Origin: Deefgea salmonis
GTDB lineage: Bacteria; Pseudomonadota; Gammaproteobacteria; Burkholderiales; Chitinibacteraceae
Reading direction: 5' to 3'
DNA: 64,000 bases
Assembly (NCBI RefSeq): GCF_020531905.1
Contig: NZ_JAJAWG010000007.1
Location: forward strand, 110,133-174,132
Part shown: in pieces, positions 56,577-64,000 of the stretch
How the letters are laid out: every line of letters begins with the position of its first letter
Numbering within the stretch: position 1 is the stretch's first letter
Program-made: the position numbers and the translations under genes
The notes under the pieces: model-generated
Told to the model about the DNA's origin: nothing
The model's database searches: none
Seen by the model: the letters and a program-made list of their open reading frames with translations, nothing else

Positions 56577-57452
56577 ATGCGCTCAATGTTTGCTGTGATG
56601 TGTTTGCTGCTGAGTTCGCTCAGCTTTGCCGCGCCGCTTAAAGTCGTTGCCAGCTTTAGTATTTTGGGTAATCTAGTGCAAGAAGTGGGTGGGGATCACG
56701 TGCAAGTGACTACGCTGGTGGGGCCGGGCGAGGATGCGCATGTGTGGCAGGCCAAACCCGCCGATCTGAAAAAACTGTCGGGCGCTTCGCTGTTTTTTGT
56801 TAATGGCTTAGGTTTTGAAGGCTGGCTCAAACGCGTCGAACAAGCCGCCGCCTACAAAGGCAAAGTGATTACGGTGACCCAAGGTCTAAAGCCTTTGGCA
56901 TTGGATGATAATCATGGCCACAGTCACGGCAAAGTGGATCCACATGCTTGGCATGATCCGCGCGCCGTATTGCTGATGGTGGATCAAATTAGCGCCGCGT
57001 TACAAGCGGCCGACGCCAGCCATGCAGCGGATTATCAAGCCAATGCGGCGGCGTTTAAGGCCAAAGTCACGCAGTTGGATCAACGCACCGCAGCGGCGTT
57101 TGCGGCGATTCCAAGTGGTAAAAAGAAAGTGGTTACGTCGCACGATGCCTTGGGCTATTTAGGCCATCGTTATGCGATTGAGTTTTTCCCTTTGCAGGGC
57201 ATTTCGACCGAAGCTGAGCCAAGCGCCAAAGAAATGGCGGTGTTAATTCGCCAAATGCGCAAAAGCCAAATCAAAGCGGTGTTTGCCGAAAATATCAGCA
57301 ATCCAAAATTGATTGAGCAAATCGCTCGCGAAACTGGGGCTAAAGTCGGCCCGCCGATTTACTCCGATGCCTTGGCCAAACAAGCGCCAGCCAATAGCTG
57401 GATGGGCTTATTTGAATACAATACCCAAGCTATTTTGCGCGCTTTACAGTAA
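56577..57452 (+). CDS. metal (Zn/Mn) ABC transporter substrate-binding protein, ZnuA-like
   Basis: 291 residues with a signal peptide (about 1-18). Cluster A-I fold: VVASFSILGNLVQEVGG, VGPGEDAHVWQAKPADL (metal His), a short His-rich loop DDNHGHSHGKVDPHAWHDPR, TSHDALGYLG and the C-terminal Asp/Glu region. His loop favours zinc, Mn not excluded. GGAG precedes ATG. A terminator follows. Confidence 0.9.
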   Translation: MRSMFAVMCLLLSSLSFAAPLKVVASFSILGNLVQEVGGDHVQVTTLVGPGEDAHVWQAKPADLKKLSGASLFFVNGLGFEGWLKRVEQAAAYKGKVITVTQGLKPLALDDNHGHSHGKVDPHAWHDPRAVLLMVDQISAALQAADASHAADYQANAAAFKAKVTQLDQRTAAAFAAIPSGKKKVVTSHDALGYLGHRYAIEFFPLQGISTEAEPSAKEMAVLIRQMRKSQIKAVFAENISNPKLIEQIARETGAKVGPPIYSDALAKQAPANSWMGLFEYNTQAILRALQ

Positions 57453-57523
57453 GCTGCGGCGCTGATCTCGGGGCAAGGCGCGGGTTTGATTTTTGCGCGC
57501 TGACTTGTTTTTTTTAATGCTAA

Positions 57524-57548
57524 CGCCGGCTATTGCCGGCGATTTTTT
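57524..57548 (+). terminator. terminator after the metal-binding protein gene
   Basis: CGCCGGC-TATT-GCCGGCG then ATTTTTT. Confidence 0.88.
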
Positions 57549-57558
57549 GTGTAATCGT

Positions 57559-58638
57559 ATGACGCATCCCAGCCCTAGGCATAAACATCGTTTCATTGTT
57601 TTAGATAGCTTTCGTGGCCTTTGTGCCTTGAGTGTGGTCGTGTTTCATCTGCATTTATGGCAAGGCTTTAGCGAATGGGACTTTTTTCGCTCGGCCGGCT
57701 TAATGGTGGAGTTTTTCTTTACCCTCAGTGGTTTTGTGCTGGCCTATCGCTATCAGCAAGAAGCGATGAATGGCCGTGGGTTTGCCCGCTATATGGTGAG
57801 CCGGTTTTTTCGGATTTATCCGCTGCATCTGGTGATGTTGCTGCTGTTTACCGTGTTGCTGTTGCTGCAAGTGGGCCATAACGCATGGGCGATGACTGGG
57901 CAATGGCTATACCAAATTGTCTTGCTGCAAGCTTGGTTGCCAGCGGCAGACCCGTTTGCCTTTAATGGCCCGGCATGGAGTATCAGCGTGGAGTTCTATC
58001 TCTATGTGCTGTTCGGGCTGATACTCTGGGCTAGCGGTCGTTTTCAGCGTTGGGCTTTTGCGCTGGTGCTGCTCGGTTGTTCGGCGTGTGTGTATTTGCA
58101 AGCCGATTTTGTTGGCAGCGGCGGGTTTCGCGGCATCACGTGTTTTTTCTTAGGCGCGTTGGCGTATCACGGTTTTGATGTGATCCATCGTTGGCAGATT
58201 GGCCGTGTTCTAGGCAGCATGATGGAGGTATTGCTCTTAATCGCTTTGTATTTGGTGATCACAGCGCAATACCCTATGAAGAGTTTTTTTGCTGCCTGGG
58301 CATTCGCGGTGGCGATTATCGGCTTTGCGTTTGAAAGTGGCATGATTTCTCGCGTCCTGCGGCAAGCGTGGTGGGTGAATCTGGGTAAATGGTCATTTTC
58401 AATTTATCTGACGCATTACGCCGTGGTGCATTTGATTCAAGCCGGATTTGAAACCTTTTTCCCGCAATGGCACCGCGTAGGCAATGGCTTGGTGTATCTC
58501 AGTAGCGGCAGTGCTTGGGGCGATAATTTACTCGGTTTGTCGATTTTGGCCTTGGTGCTATGGCTGTCACGCTGGAGCTATCAGGCGATTGAATTGCGCG
58601 GCATTCGTTGGGGCAAGCAAGTTTTGGCACGCGCTTAA
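57559..58638 (+). CDS. acyltransferase 3 family membrane protein
   Basis: 359 residues, about 10 helices. Family marks LDSFRGLCALSVVVFHLHL, FFTLSGFVLAYRY, RFFRIYPLHLVML and PAWSISVEFYLYVLFG. Such OafA/YrhL-type proteins O-acetylate LPS, peptidoglycan or exopolysaccharide. Standalone, ATG 57559 overlapping the previous terminator tail. Target unknown. Confidence 0.88.
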   Translation: MTHPSPRHKHRFIVLDSFRGLCALSVVVFHLHLWQGFSEWDFFRSAGLMVEFFFTLSGFVLAYRYQQEAMNGRGFARYMVSRFFRIYPLHLVMLLLFTVLLLLQVGHNAWAMTGQWLYQIVLLQAWLPAADPFAFNGPAWSISVEFYLYVLFGLILWASGRFQRWAFALVLLGCSACVYLQADFVGSGGFRGITCFFLGALAYHGFDVIHRWQIGRVLGSMMEVLLLIALYLVITAQYPMKSFFAAWAFAVAIIGFAFESGMISRVLRQAWWVNLGKWSFSIYLTHYAVVHLIQAGFETFFPQWHRVGNGLVYLSSGSAWGDNLLGLSILALVLWLSRWSYQAIELRGIRWGKQVLARA

Positions 58639-58729
58639 GCCACTTGTGGAATGCGACCGATAGTCGCTTACCCCGTCGATGGCGAGCTTCAGGTAAAATC
58701 GAACATTATTTGACGTGAACAAGACAGCC

Positions 58730-59185
58730 ATGTGGAAACCCAATGCCACCGTTTGCGCGGTGATCGAAAAAGACGGTCGATTTTTACTGGTTGAAGAGCG
58801 CATTGAGGGTGAGTTAAAACTCAATCAACCGGCGGGCCATATTGAATTTGGCGAATCAATTGTCGCCGCTTGCCAGCGTGAAACGCGTGAAGAAACCGCA
58901 TATGCATTCACGCCAACGGCATTTCAGGGGCTATATCAATGGACGGTGCCGGGCAGTGAGCGAACCTATTTGCGCTTTGCTTTTACTGGTATTTTGGGCG
59001 AATGCGATCTTACGCTGTCGCTTGATGACGGCATTGAGGCGGCGGTGTGGTTGACGCGTGACGAGATTGTGGCGCGAGCCGATCAGCATCGCAGCCCGTT
59101 ATTATTGGCGTGTGTGGACGATTATTTGGCGGGGCAGTCGTACCCGCTGGCGGTACTGAAAGATTTTGATAGGTTAGCGAAATGA
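58730..59185 (+). CDS. nudJ: Nudix hydrolase NudJ
   Basis: 151 residues. Nudix helix within [16 protein letters not shown] and REETAYAF; N-terminal [20 protein letters not shown]. NudJ removes phosphate from several nucleotide and thiamine-precursor phosphates. The gene overlaps mnmA by 4 nt, the known nudJ-mnmA order. Confidence 0.88.
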   Translation: MWKPNATVCAVIEKDGRFLLVEERIEGELKLNQPAGHIEFGESIVAACQRETREETAYAFTPTAFQGLYQWTVPGSERTYLRFAFTGILGECDLTLSLDDGIEAAVWLTRDEIVARADQHRSPLLLACVDDYLAGQSYPLAVLKDFDRLAK

Positions 59186-60246
59186 CAACAATTGTGATTG
59201 GATTATCCGGCGGCGTGGATTCGTCGGTCGCGGCGCATTTACTCAAAGCGGCGGGGCACGAAGTGCACGGCGTGTTTATGCAAAACTGGGAAGACGACAA
59301 TAGCGACGAATATTGCTCGATCAAAGAAGACAGCATGGATGCGATTGCGGTGGCCGATTTGCTCGGCATCGACATCGAACTCGTCAATTTTGCCACGGAA
59401 TACAAAGACCGCGTGTTCGCGCATTTCTTGGCCGAATACGCCGCTGGCCGCACGCCAAATCCAGATATCTTGTGCAATAGCGAAATCAAATTCAAATCGT
59501 TTTTGGAATTCGCCATCAAACTCGGCGGCGCAAAATTGGCAACCGGCCATTACGCTAAAACACGCCTGCGTGAAGACGGCCGTACCGAAATGCTACGCGC
59601 AGCCGATCAAAGCAAAGATCAAACGTATTTCTTGTATCGCTTGAGCCAAGAGCAAATTTCGCACGCGGTATTTCCACTCGGCGATTTGCAAAAAACCGAA
59701 GTGCGTGTGATTGCTGAAGAAATTAATCTGCCAAACGCCAAGAAAAAAGACTCCACCGGCATTTGTTTTATCGGCGAGCGGCCATTCCGTGAGTTTTTAA
59801 ATCGCTACCTGCCCAAAACACCGGGCAAAATGGTCACGCCGGAAGGTAAAGTGATGGGCGAGCATCAAGGCTTGATGTACCACACGCTCGGCCAGCGCGG
59901 CGGCCTGGGCATCGGCGGCACCAAAGGCAATACCGAACCATGGTTTGTCGCGGGCAAAAATCTCGAGACCAATGAGCTACTAGTGGTGCAGGGTCACGAT
60001 CATCCGCTGTTACTGAATACCACCATGATCGCCAAAGATTGCTCATGGATTTTGGGTGAAACCCCGCTTGAGGGGCGCTACACCGCCAAAACCCGTTATC
60101 GCCAACAAGACGCTGCGTGTACGCTGAGCTACGTCGACGGCGGCGTGCAGCTGGTGTTCGACGAACCCCAATGGGCGATGACGCCGGGACAATCGATGGT
60201 GTTGTATAAAGATGAAGTTTGCTTGGGTGGGGGGATTATTCAGTAA
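59182..60246 (+). CDS. mnmA: tRNA 2-thiouridylase MnmA
   Basis: Adds the 2-thio group to U34 in Lys, Glu and Gln tRNAs. 354 residues: PP-loop [19 protein letters not shown], catalytic Cys in [12 protein letters not shown] and [10 protein letters not shown], and [14 protein letters not shown]. Translationally coupled to nudJ. Confidence 0.96.
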   Translation: MTTIVIGLSGGVDSSVAAHLLKAAGHEVHGVFMQNWEDDNSDEYCSIKEDSMDAIAVADLLGIDIELVNFATEYKDRVFAHFLAEYAAGRTPNPDILCNSEIKFKSFLEFAIKLGGAKLATGHYAKTRLREDGRTEMLRAADQSKDQTYFLYRLSQEQISHAVFPLGDLQKTEVRVIAEEINLPNAKKKDSTGICFIGERPFREFLNRYLPKTPGKMVTPEGKVMGEHQGLMYHTLGQRGGLGIGGTKGNTEPWFVAGKNLETNELLVVQGHDHPLLLNTTMIAKDCSWILGETPLEGRYTAKTRYRQQDAACTLSYVDGGVQLVFDEPQWAMTPGQSMVLYKDEVCLGGGIIQ

Positions 60247-60429
60247 AAACGGCGGAGCATCCCGTGATAGCGGGTCGGGCGGTGCGCGAAATCCTTATGT
60301 ACTAAAGTACATTTCGGGCTCGAAAGCACCGGTCTCTCCACTCTGACGGTCGCTCGCTGGTTTTTTAGGTTTTTATATTTCGCGTTGGCATGGTTAGAGT
60401 TCGGCCAGAAAGTAGCAACAAGGAAATAT
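60247..60429. repeat. hairpin-containing spacer
   Basis: A small perfect palindrome ATGTACT-AA-AGTACAT lies at 60297-60312, inside a weak GGTGC...GCACC frame. No gene. Part of a repeated type of intergenic element, unproved. Confidence 0.4.
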
Positions 60430-60900
60430 ATGAAAATTCGAAGATTCCAAGTTGGGGATGAGATTGCCTTATCCCTTGTTTTTTTATCTGCAGTCCATAA
60501 AGTGGCATCTCGCGATTATACGCGAGAGCAAATTCACGCATGGGCTCCTACCGATATGGATCTGGGCATTTGGGCAAAACACATACAAGTTTTGCAGCCA
60601 TTTGTCGCTGAAATTGATAATGAAATAGCCGGATATGCAGACCTCCAGCCTAGTGGTTATATCGACCATTTCTACGTATCAGGGAAATATGCTCGAAAAG
60701 GCGTTGGAAGCTTATTAATGAATCGTATTGATGAAGAGGCGAAGCGACTCGGTGTTAGTGAATTAACGTCAGACGTGAGCAAAACGGCAGAGCCTTTTTT
60801 TGTTCTTCATGGCTTTCACGTGGAAGAACGAAGACACCCAATCTGTCGTGGTGTGACTCTGCATAATGCAAGAATGCGTAAAAAAATGGCTGCTTGTTAA
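60430..60900 (+). CDS. GNAT-family N-acetyltransferase
   Basis: 156 residues. GNAT motif A YIDHFYVSGKYARKGVGSLLM, with LTSDVSKTAEPFFVLHGF at the C-terminus. Acceptor unknown. ATG 60430 with AAGGA just upstream. Confidence 0.85.
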   Translation: MKIRRFQVGDEIALSLVFLSAVHKVASRDYTREQIHAWAPTDMDLGIWAKHIQVLQPFVAEIDNEIAGYADLQPSGYIDHFYVSGKYARKGVGSLLMNRIDEEAKRLGVSELTSDVSKTAEPFFVLHGFHVEERRHPICRGVTLHNARMRKKMAAC

Positions 60901-60922
60901 CGACTGCCTAGAAGCATCGTAG

Positions 60923-60987
60923 CTCCGATTAGCGAAGCGTAATCGGAGGAATGTCATGCGTACGATTACGCTTCGCTAAATCGTACC
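60923..60987. repeat. GCGAAGCG palindrome pair
   Basis: CTCCGATTAGCGAAGCG...TAATCGGAG (60923-60949) and a second, inverted copy GTACGATTACGCTTCGC...ATCGTACC (about 60959-60987). Same class as the element near 25673. Confidence 0.75.
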
Positions 60988-61025
60988 TACTTGTTGCTAT
61001 TTTATGAATTTTTCACTTCTCTCAT

Positions 61026-61056
61026 TAAAAAAGCCACTCAATCGAGTGGCTTTTTC
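61026..61056. terminator. bidirectional terminator
   Basis: AAAAAGCCACTC-AATC-GAGTGGCTTTTT, between the GNAT gene and gpsA, which converge. Confidence 0.85.
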
Positions 61057-61058
61057 GT

Positions 61059-61106
61059 GGGTATTGCTACGCAGCCATTATCTGTAAATGGCTAGCGTTG
61101 AATACC
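61059..61106. repeat. GGGTATTG...GAATACC palindrome
   Basis: GGGTATTGCTACGCAGCCATT with AATGGCTAGCGTTGAATACC; well paired. It directly abuts the gpsA stop, in terminator position. Confidence 0.7.
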
Positions 61107-61107
61107 T

Positions 61108-62100
61108 CTATTGCAGCGTTTCCATCTTCGGGCTGCGGCCCATTAGGTCTGTGATGATTTCGCTGACCGGAACGTTTTCAAATAGCACTTGGCAAACGGC
61201 GCGGCTGATTGGCATTTCGATATTCAGTGCAGCCGCTTGGCTGACGACTTCACGTGCCGTCGGTACGCCTTCTGCGACGTGGCCGAGGTTTTTTAACACT
61301 TCGTCTAAATTCAAACCTTGCGCCAGCAACAGGCCAACGCGGCGGTTGCGCGATAAATCACCTGTTGCGGTCAGCATCAAGTCGCCAATCCCCGCCAAAC
61401 CCATCATGGTTTCGGCTTTGCCGCCCAGCGCAGTTGAAAAACGCGCCATTTCAGCCAGGCCACGGGTGAGTAATGCGGCGCGAGCGTTCAGGCCAAGGTT
61501 TAAACCATCGGCAACGCCAGCGGCAATCGCCATCACGTTTTTCACTGCAGCACCGATTTCAACGCCAATTAAATCGTCGCTGGCATAGAGGCGCAGCACG
61601 CTGGTATTTAAGTCTTGCACCACTTGTTGAGCAAAAGCGGCATCGCTCGATGCGATGGTCACGGCAGCGGGTAGGCCTTTGGCGACTTCTTGCGCAAAAC
61701 TAGGGCCAGATAACATGCCGCGTGGAATGGCATCGTCCATTTCTTCGAGCGCAACTTGATGCGGCAATTTCATCGTGCCGGCTTCAAGGCCTTTACACGC
61801 CCATAGCACTGGCGCAGTGCTGCCCAGTTCGCGCAGCGCTTTGAGCGTATTACGTAATCCGGACATTGGCGTCACGATCAGGATCAATCCCGCATCCGCA
61901 ACGGCGTCAGCAAGTGTTGCGGTCACGCTGAGATTGTCAGGAAAAGGCGCGTCGGCGAGATAGCGCTGATTACAGCGTTCTGCCTGCATGTGTGTGACTT
62001 GTTCGGCCTCACGCGACCACAGGCTGACGGTTTGGCGGTCAGCAAATCGAATGGCAAGGGCAGTGCCCCAAGCGCCAGCGCCTAAAACAGCAAGTTTCAA
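61108..62100 (-). CDS. gpsA: glycerol-3-phosphate dehydrogenase (NAD(P)+)
   Basis: Makes sn-glycerol-3-phosphate for phospholipids. 330 residues: [44 protein letters not shown] (catalytic Lys) and [14 protein letters not shown]. Start ATG 62100. An SH3-like gene and secB, grxC follow upstream in the usual order. Confidence 0.96.
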   Translation of the reverse strand: MKLAVLGAGAWGTALAIRFADRQTVSLWSREAEQVTHMQAERCNQRYLADAPFPDNLSVTATLADAVADAGLILIVTPMSGLRNTLKALRELGSTAPVLWACKGLEAGTMKLPHQVALEEMDDAIPRGMLSGPSFAQEVAKGLPAAVTIASSDAAFAQQVVQDLNTSVLRLYASDDLIGVEIGAAVKNVMAIAAGVADGLNLGLNARAALLTRGLAEMARFSTALGGKAETMMGLAGIGDLMLTATGDLSRNRRVGLLLAQGLNLDEVLKNLGHVAEGVPTAREVVSQAAALNIEMPISRAVCQVLFENVPVSEIITDLMGRSPKMETLQ

Positions 62101-62136
62101 TGGGTATTCCTCTTGATTGCGCGGAGAGTCGACGCC

Positions 62137-62613
62137 TTAAGCGCCCCAAACATCTTCCATACGAATGAAGCCCGCTGGAGCGTCGCGATGTTTGACTTTT
62201 AGCCAGCCTGAGCCCGCAGAGTCGAGTAGTTCAAGTAGTACATTACGTTCTACTTTATAGATGGTCGCCGATGATTTATTCGCCGCTTGGTGCACGGCAC
62301 TCATACGGCTGACTTGGACGTAGCGACGCGCGACTACGTCGGTTTTTTTAATCCAGCTTAACGTGCCATCACGATCACGAACGCGAATCCAGTCGCCTTG
62401 CTCGCTGAGCATTTCGAGTGGAATGTTAGCGCTGAGAATAAAACGTTTGCTGGCTGTGTCGGCAGGGGCATCATAAACAATGACGCCGTGGCGTGCGGTT
62501 GAGCGGTAATCAACCGCCTGAGCGCCACTTGCCAAAACGGCAAGTAGGCTCATGGCGCACACTCGATTTAATAACGCAGATCGCGTTATCAAATTAATGT
62601 GTGATTTGTTCAT
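62137..62613 (-). CDS. periplasmic bacterial SH3-domain protein
   Basis: 158 residues: signal peptide (about 1-33, LLAVLASGAQA) then two SH3b-like repeats (VDYRSTARHGVIVYDAPADT and SAVHQAANKSSATIYKVERN). Such domains bind cell-wall or metal ligands. ATG 62613 overlaps the secB stop by 20 bp. Function unknown. Confidence 0.82.
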   Translation of the reverse strand: MNKSHINLITRSALLNRVCAMSLLAVLASGAQAVDYRSTARHGVIVYDAPADTASKRFILSANIPLEMLSEQGDWIRVRDRDGTLSWIKKTDVVARRYVQVSRMSAVHQAANKSSATIYKVERNVLLELLDSAGSGWLKVKHRDAPAGFIRMEDVWGA

Positions 62614-63073
62614 TGGCTTCTTGTGCTGCTGCTTCAGCTTGTTGGCGTTGTTGCATATAAATGCCTTCAAAGTTGATTGGCTGTAAGAGCAGTGGTGGGA
62701 AGCCTGCGCGAGTCGTTAAGTCAGAAACGGCTTCACGTAGGTATGGGAATAAAATACTTGGGCAACCAATGCCAAGCAATGGATCAAGTTCAGTTTCTGG
62801 CACGTTTTCGATTTGGAATAAACCGGCTTGAGTAATCTCAACCAAGAAAATAGTCCGATCTTCAGCAGTTGCAGTGGCAGTCACTGTTAAGCTGGCTTCA
62901 AAAAAACCATTGTCAAAGCTACGCGCTTGATTGCGGAACTGAATGTTAAATTCTGGCTGTTCTTGTTCCATAAATGCATTCGGTGCACTTGGTGATTCAA
63001 GCGAGATATCTTTTACATAGAGTTTTTGTACGGCAAAAATCGGTTGTTGTACTTCTTGAGTTTCTTCGCTCAT
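62594..63073 (-). CDS. secB: protein-export chaperone SecB
   Basis: Tetrameric cytosolic chaperone that keeps precursors unfolded for SecA. 159 residues: FAVQKLYVKDISLESPSAP, FLVEITQAGLFQIENVPE, CPSILFPYLREAVSDL. ATG 63073 with AGGGA upstream (an ATG at 63079 is next to it). Confidence 0.95.
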   Translation of the reverse strand: MSEETQEVQQPIFAVQKLYVKDISLESPSAPNAFMEQEQPEFNIQFRNQARSFDNGFFEASLTVTATATAEDRTIFLVEITQAGLFQIENVPETELDPLLGIGCPSILFPYLREAVSDLTTRAGFPPLLLQPINFEGIYMQQRQQAEAAAQEANEQITH

Positions 63074-63175
63074 GATCATCCCTTAAAAACGGTTGCGTAT
63101 ATATAAAATAGAATTTTACGGTGCTTCAATGGAAATCATCGCATAGTTTGCGATGTCGATGCCATCGAGACGATA

Positions 63176-63430
63176 CTATTTATTCAGTAATGGGTCGAGC
63201 TTACCGGCGCGATCTAGCGCAGCGAGGTCATCAAAGCCGCCCACATGAAAATCGTCGATATAAATTTGCGGCACAGTGCGCTGACCACGCTCTACCATCA
63301 CTTGTCTTTGGCTTGGGTCGAGATCCACCCGGATCTTAACTAAATCAGTAATGCCTTTATGCTGCAATAAGCGCTCAGCGCGGTCGCAGTATGGGCAAGT
63401 ACCGGTGCTATACATTGTTACTTTCGCCAT
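63176..63430 (-). CDS. grxC: glutaredoxin 3
   Basis: 84 residues: CPYC active site (C12, C15) in YSTGTCPYCDRAERLL, TVPQIYIDDFHVGGFDDL. GSH-dependent disulfide reductant. ATG 63430 with GGGGAA upstream. Next to secB as in many proteobacteria. Confidence 0.94.
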   Translation of the reverse strand: MAKVTMYSTGTCPYCDRAERLLQHKGITDLVKIRVDLDPSQRQVMVERGQRTVPQIYIDDFHVGGFDDLAALDRAGKLDPLLNK

Positions 63431-63724
63431 CAATTTATTCCCCAAACGGTATATCGCTTATTTAATCTTGTTAAGAACATAGGGGCAAATGAAGCGGAAA
63501 CAAGATCTAGGATTGTTTTTTCATGAGCGAGAGGTAGGAATATGGCTTTCAGTGCTTTAATTTTCATGCCGTTGGAATGATTTAGATGATCCCTTAGATA
63601 ATATACGAGCATTTGAATTTAATAAGATCTCTACCGTAGTTTTAAATCGATAAAATGTTTTAAATTAGATCGTATGTAATTCAATAACTTAGCGTCTTAA
63701 TGCAATTTTGTTTATCACAAGGTG

Positions 63725-63753
63725 TTGACGTGATTGGAGCTGGTGGGTATAGT
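63725..63753 (+). promoter_or_regulatory. strong rRNA-type promoter
   Basis: TTGACG, exactly 17 bp, TATAGT, followed by a GC-rich discriminator, as in rrn P promoters. Confidence 0.85.
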
Positions 63754-63892
63754 TCGGCCTCTCTGCTGCTGACACAGCAAACGAAACACCGGTTTCTAGG
63801 TTGTTTTGTGTGTCCTAAGCCACTGATCTTTAACAAAATACAGCCGATGAGTGTGAGTGCTTGGTTTGCCAGTCAAACAAGTGCTTACACTC
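63754..63892 (+). promoter_or_regulatory. rRNA leader with boxA
   Basis: boxA TGATCTTTAACA at 63824-63835, then a long hairpin with GAGTGTGAGTGCTTGG / AAGTGCTTACACTC (63849-63892), the normal processing stem region before 16S rRNA. The 16S start is not seen by position 64000; a GGGCGGG repeat lies after the leader instead. Confidence 0.75.
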
Positions 63893-63960
63893 TCAAAATG
63901 ATCAGTTAGATGAAAATCTGACGGGTCGCAAGAAGTGGAGGGTGGAGTTAAATCCATCCT

Positions 63961-63982
63961 GTAGGGCGGGTTTTAACCCGCC
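63961..63982. repeat. GGCGGGTTTTAACCCGCC palindrome
   Basis: GTAGGGCGGGTTTTAACCCGCC, a short perfect palindrome type seen widely in bacterial intergenic DNA, lying between the rRNA leader and whatever follows. Confidence 0.8.
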
Positions 63983-64000
63983 TTAAAGCCAAGTTGTACA

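Noticed and set aside
63430..63612. 60-residue minus frame upstream of grxC and 69-residue plus frame at 63700-63909
   Set aside because: The first lacks support; the second runs through the rRNA promoter and leader.

Overview
The window looks like the chromosome of a betaproteobacterium of the order Neisseriales, most like the Chromobacteriaceae/Chitinibacteraceae group. This rests on the grxC-secB-gpsA and nudJ-mnmA gene orders, Neisseria-like UvrD, H-NS and FKBP proteins, and an rRNA-type leader. No database search was possible, so the genus is not fixed. Base composition is close to even, except for one clearly AT-rich island (about 25.86-27.78 kb).

Layout. 0-3.8 kb: polyamine/amino-acid catabolism (puuD end, ald, puuC). 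4-8.1 kb: an RstAB-like two-component system, a secreted 17-residue-repeat protein and a secreted trypsin-like protease. 8.3-14.5 kb: proA, a chorismate mutase-like gene, nadD, rsfS, cysDN and a DsbA/HCCA-isomerase-like gene. 14.5-18.6 kb (minus): FKBP, a LysE-type exporter, and a four-gene operon of a J-domain protein with three unrecognised proteins, preceded by a structured RNA with its own promoter and terminator. 18.8-25.5 kb: a solute-binding protein, ahpC-ahpF, tRNA-Met, an NhaC-like antiporter and lysP. 25.9-27.6 kb (minus): an AT-rich three-gene cluster of a 67-residue peptide, an MvdD-type ATP-grasp ligase and a small membrane protein, overlapping by 4 nt at both joints. This is read as a graspetide-like (ribosomally made, ligase-modified) peptide cluster and is the best candidate for an undescribed system.

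27.9-45 kb: plsC-like and midA-like genes, an oxidoreductase, a large Ig-repeat lipoprotein, ttcA, a spermidine-synthase-like gene, rppH, pilSR, ampD, kup, a nucleotidase, a CBS protein and argB. 44.7-51 kb: a TetR-controlled RND efflux operon with a 24-bp perfect operator palindrome, and a TolC-type outer-membrane gene. 51-64 kb: an H-NS-like protein, uvrD, a Zn/Mn ABC importer whose three genes are separated by repeats, an acyltransferase, nudJ-mnmA, a GNAT, gpsA, an SH3 protein, secB, grxC, and finally an rRNA-type promoter and leader whose 16S gene is not reached.

Intergenic regions carry many repeat families: hairpins with GGGTAT...ATACCC ends (often just after a gene), CACAGAG arms, GGGAGT/ACTCCC arms, GCGAAGCG palindromes, a GGGCGGG palindrome, and 6- and 7-bp tandem arrays. 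Several sit inside otherwise normal operons (cysD/cysN, the metal transporter).
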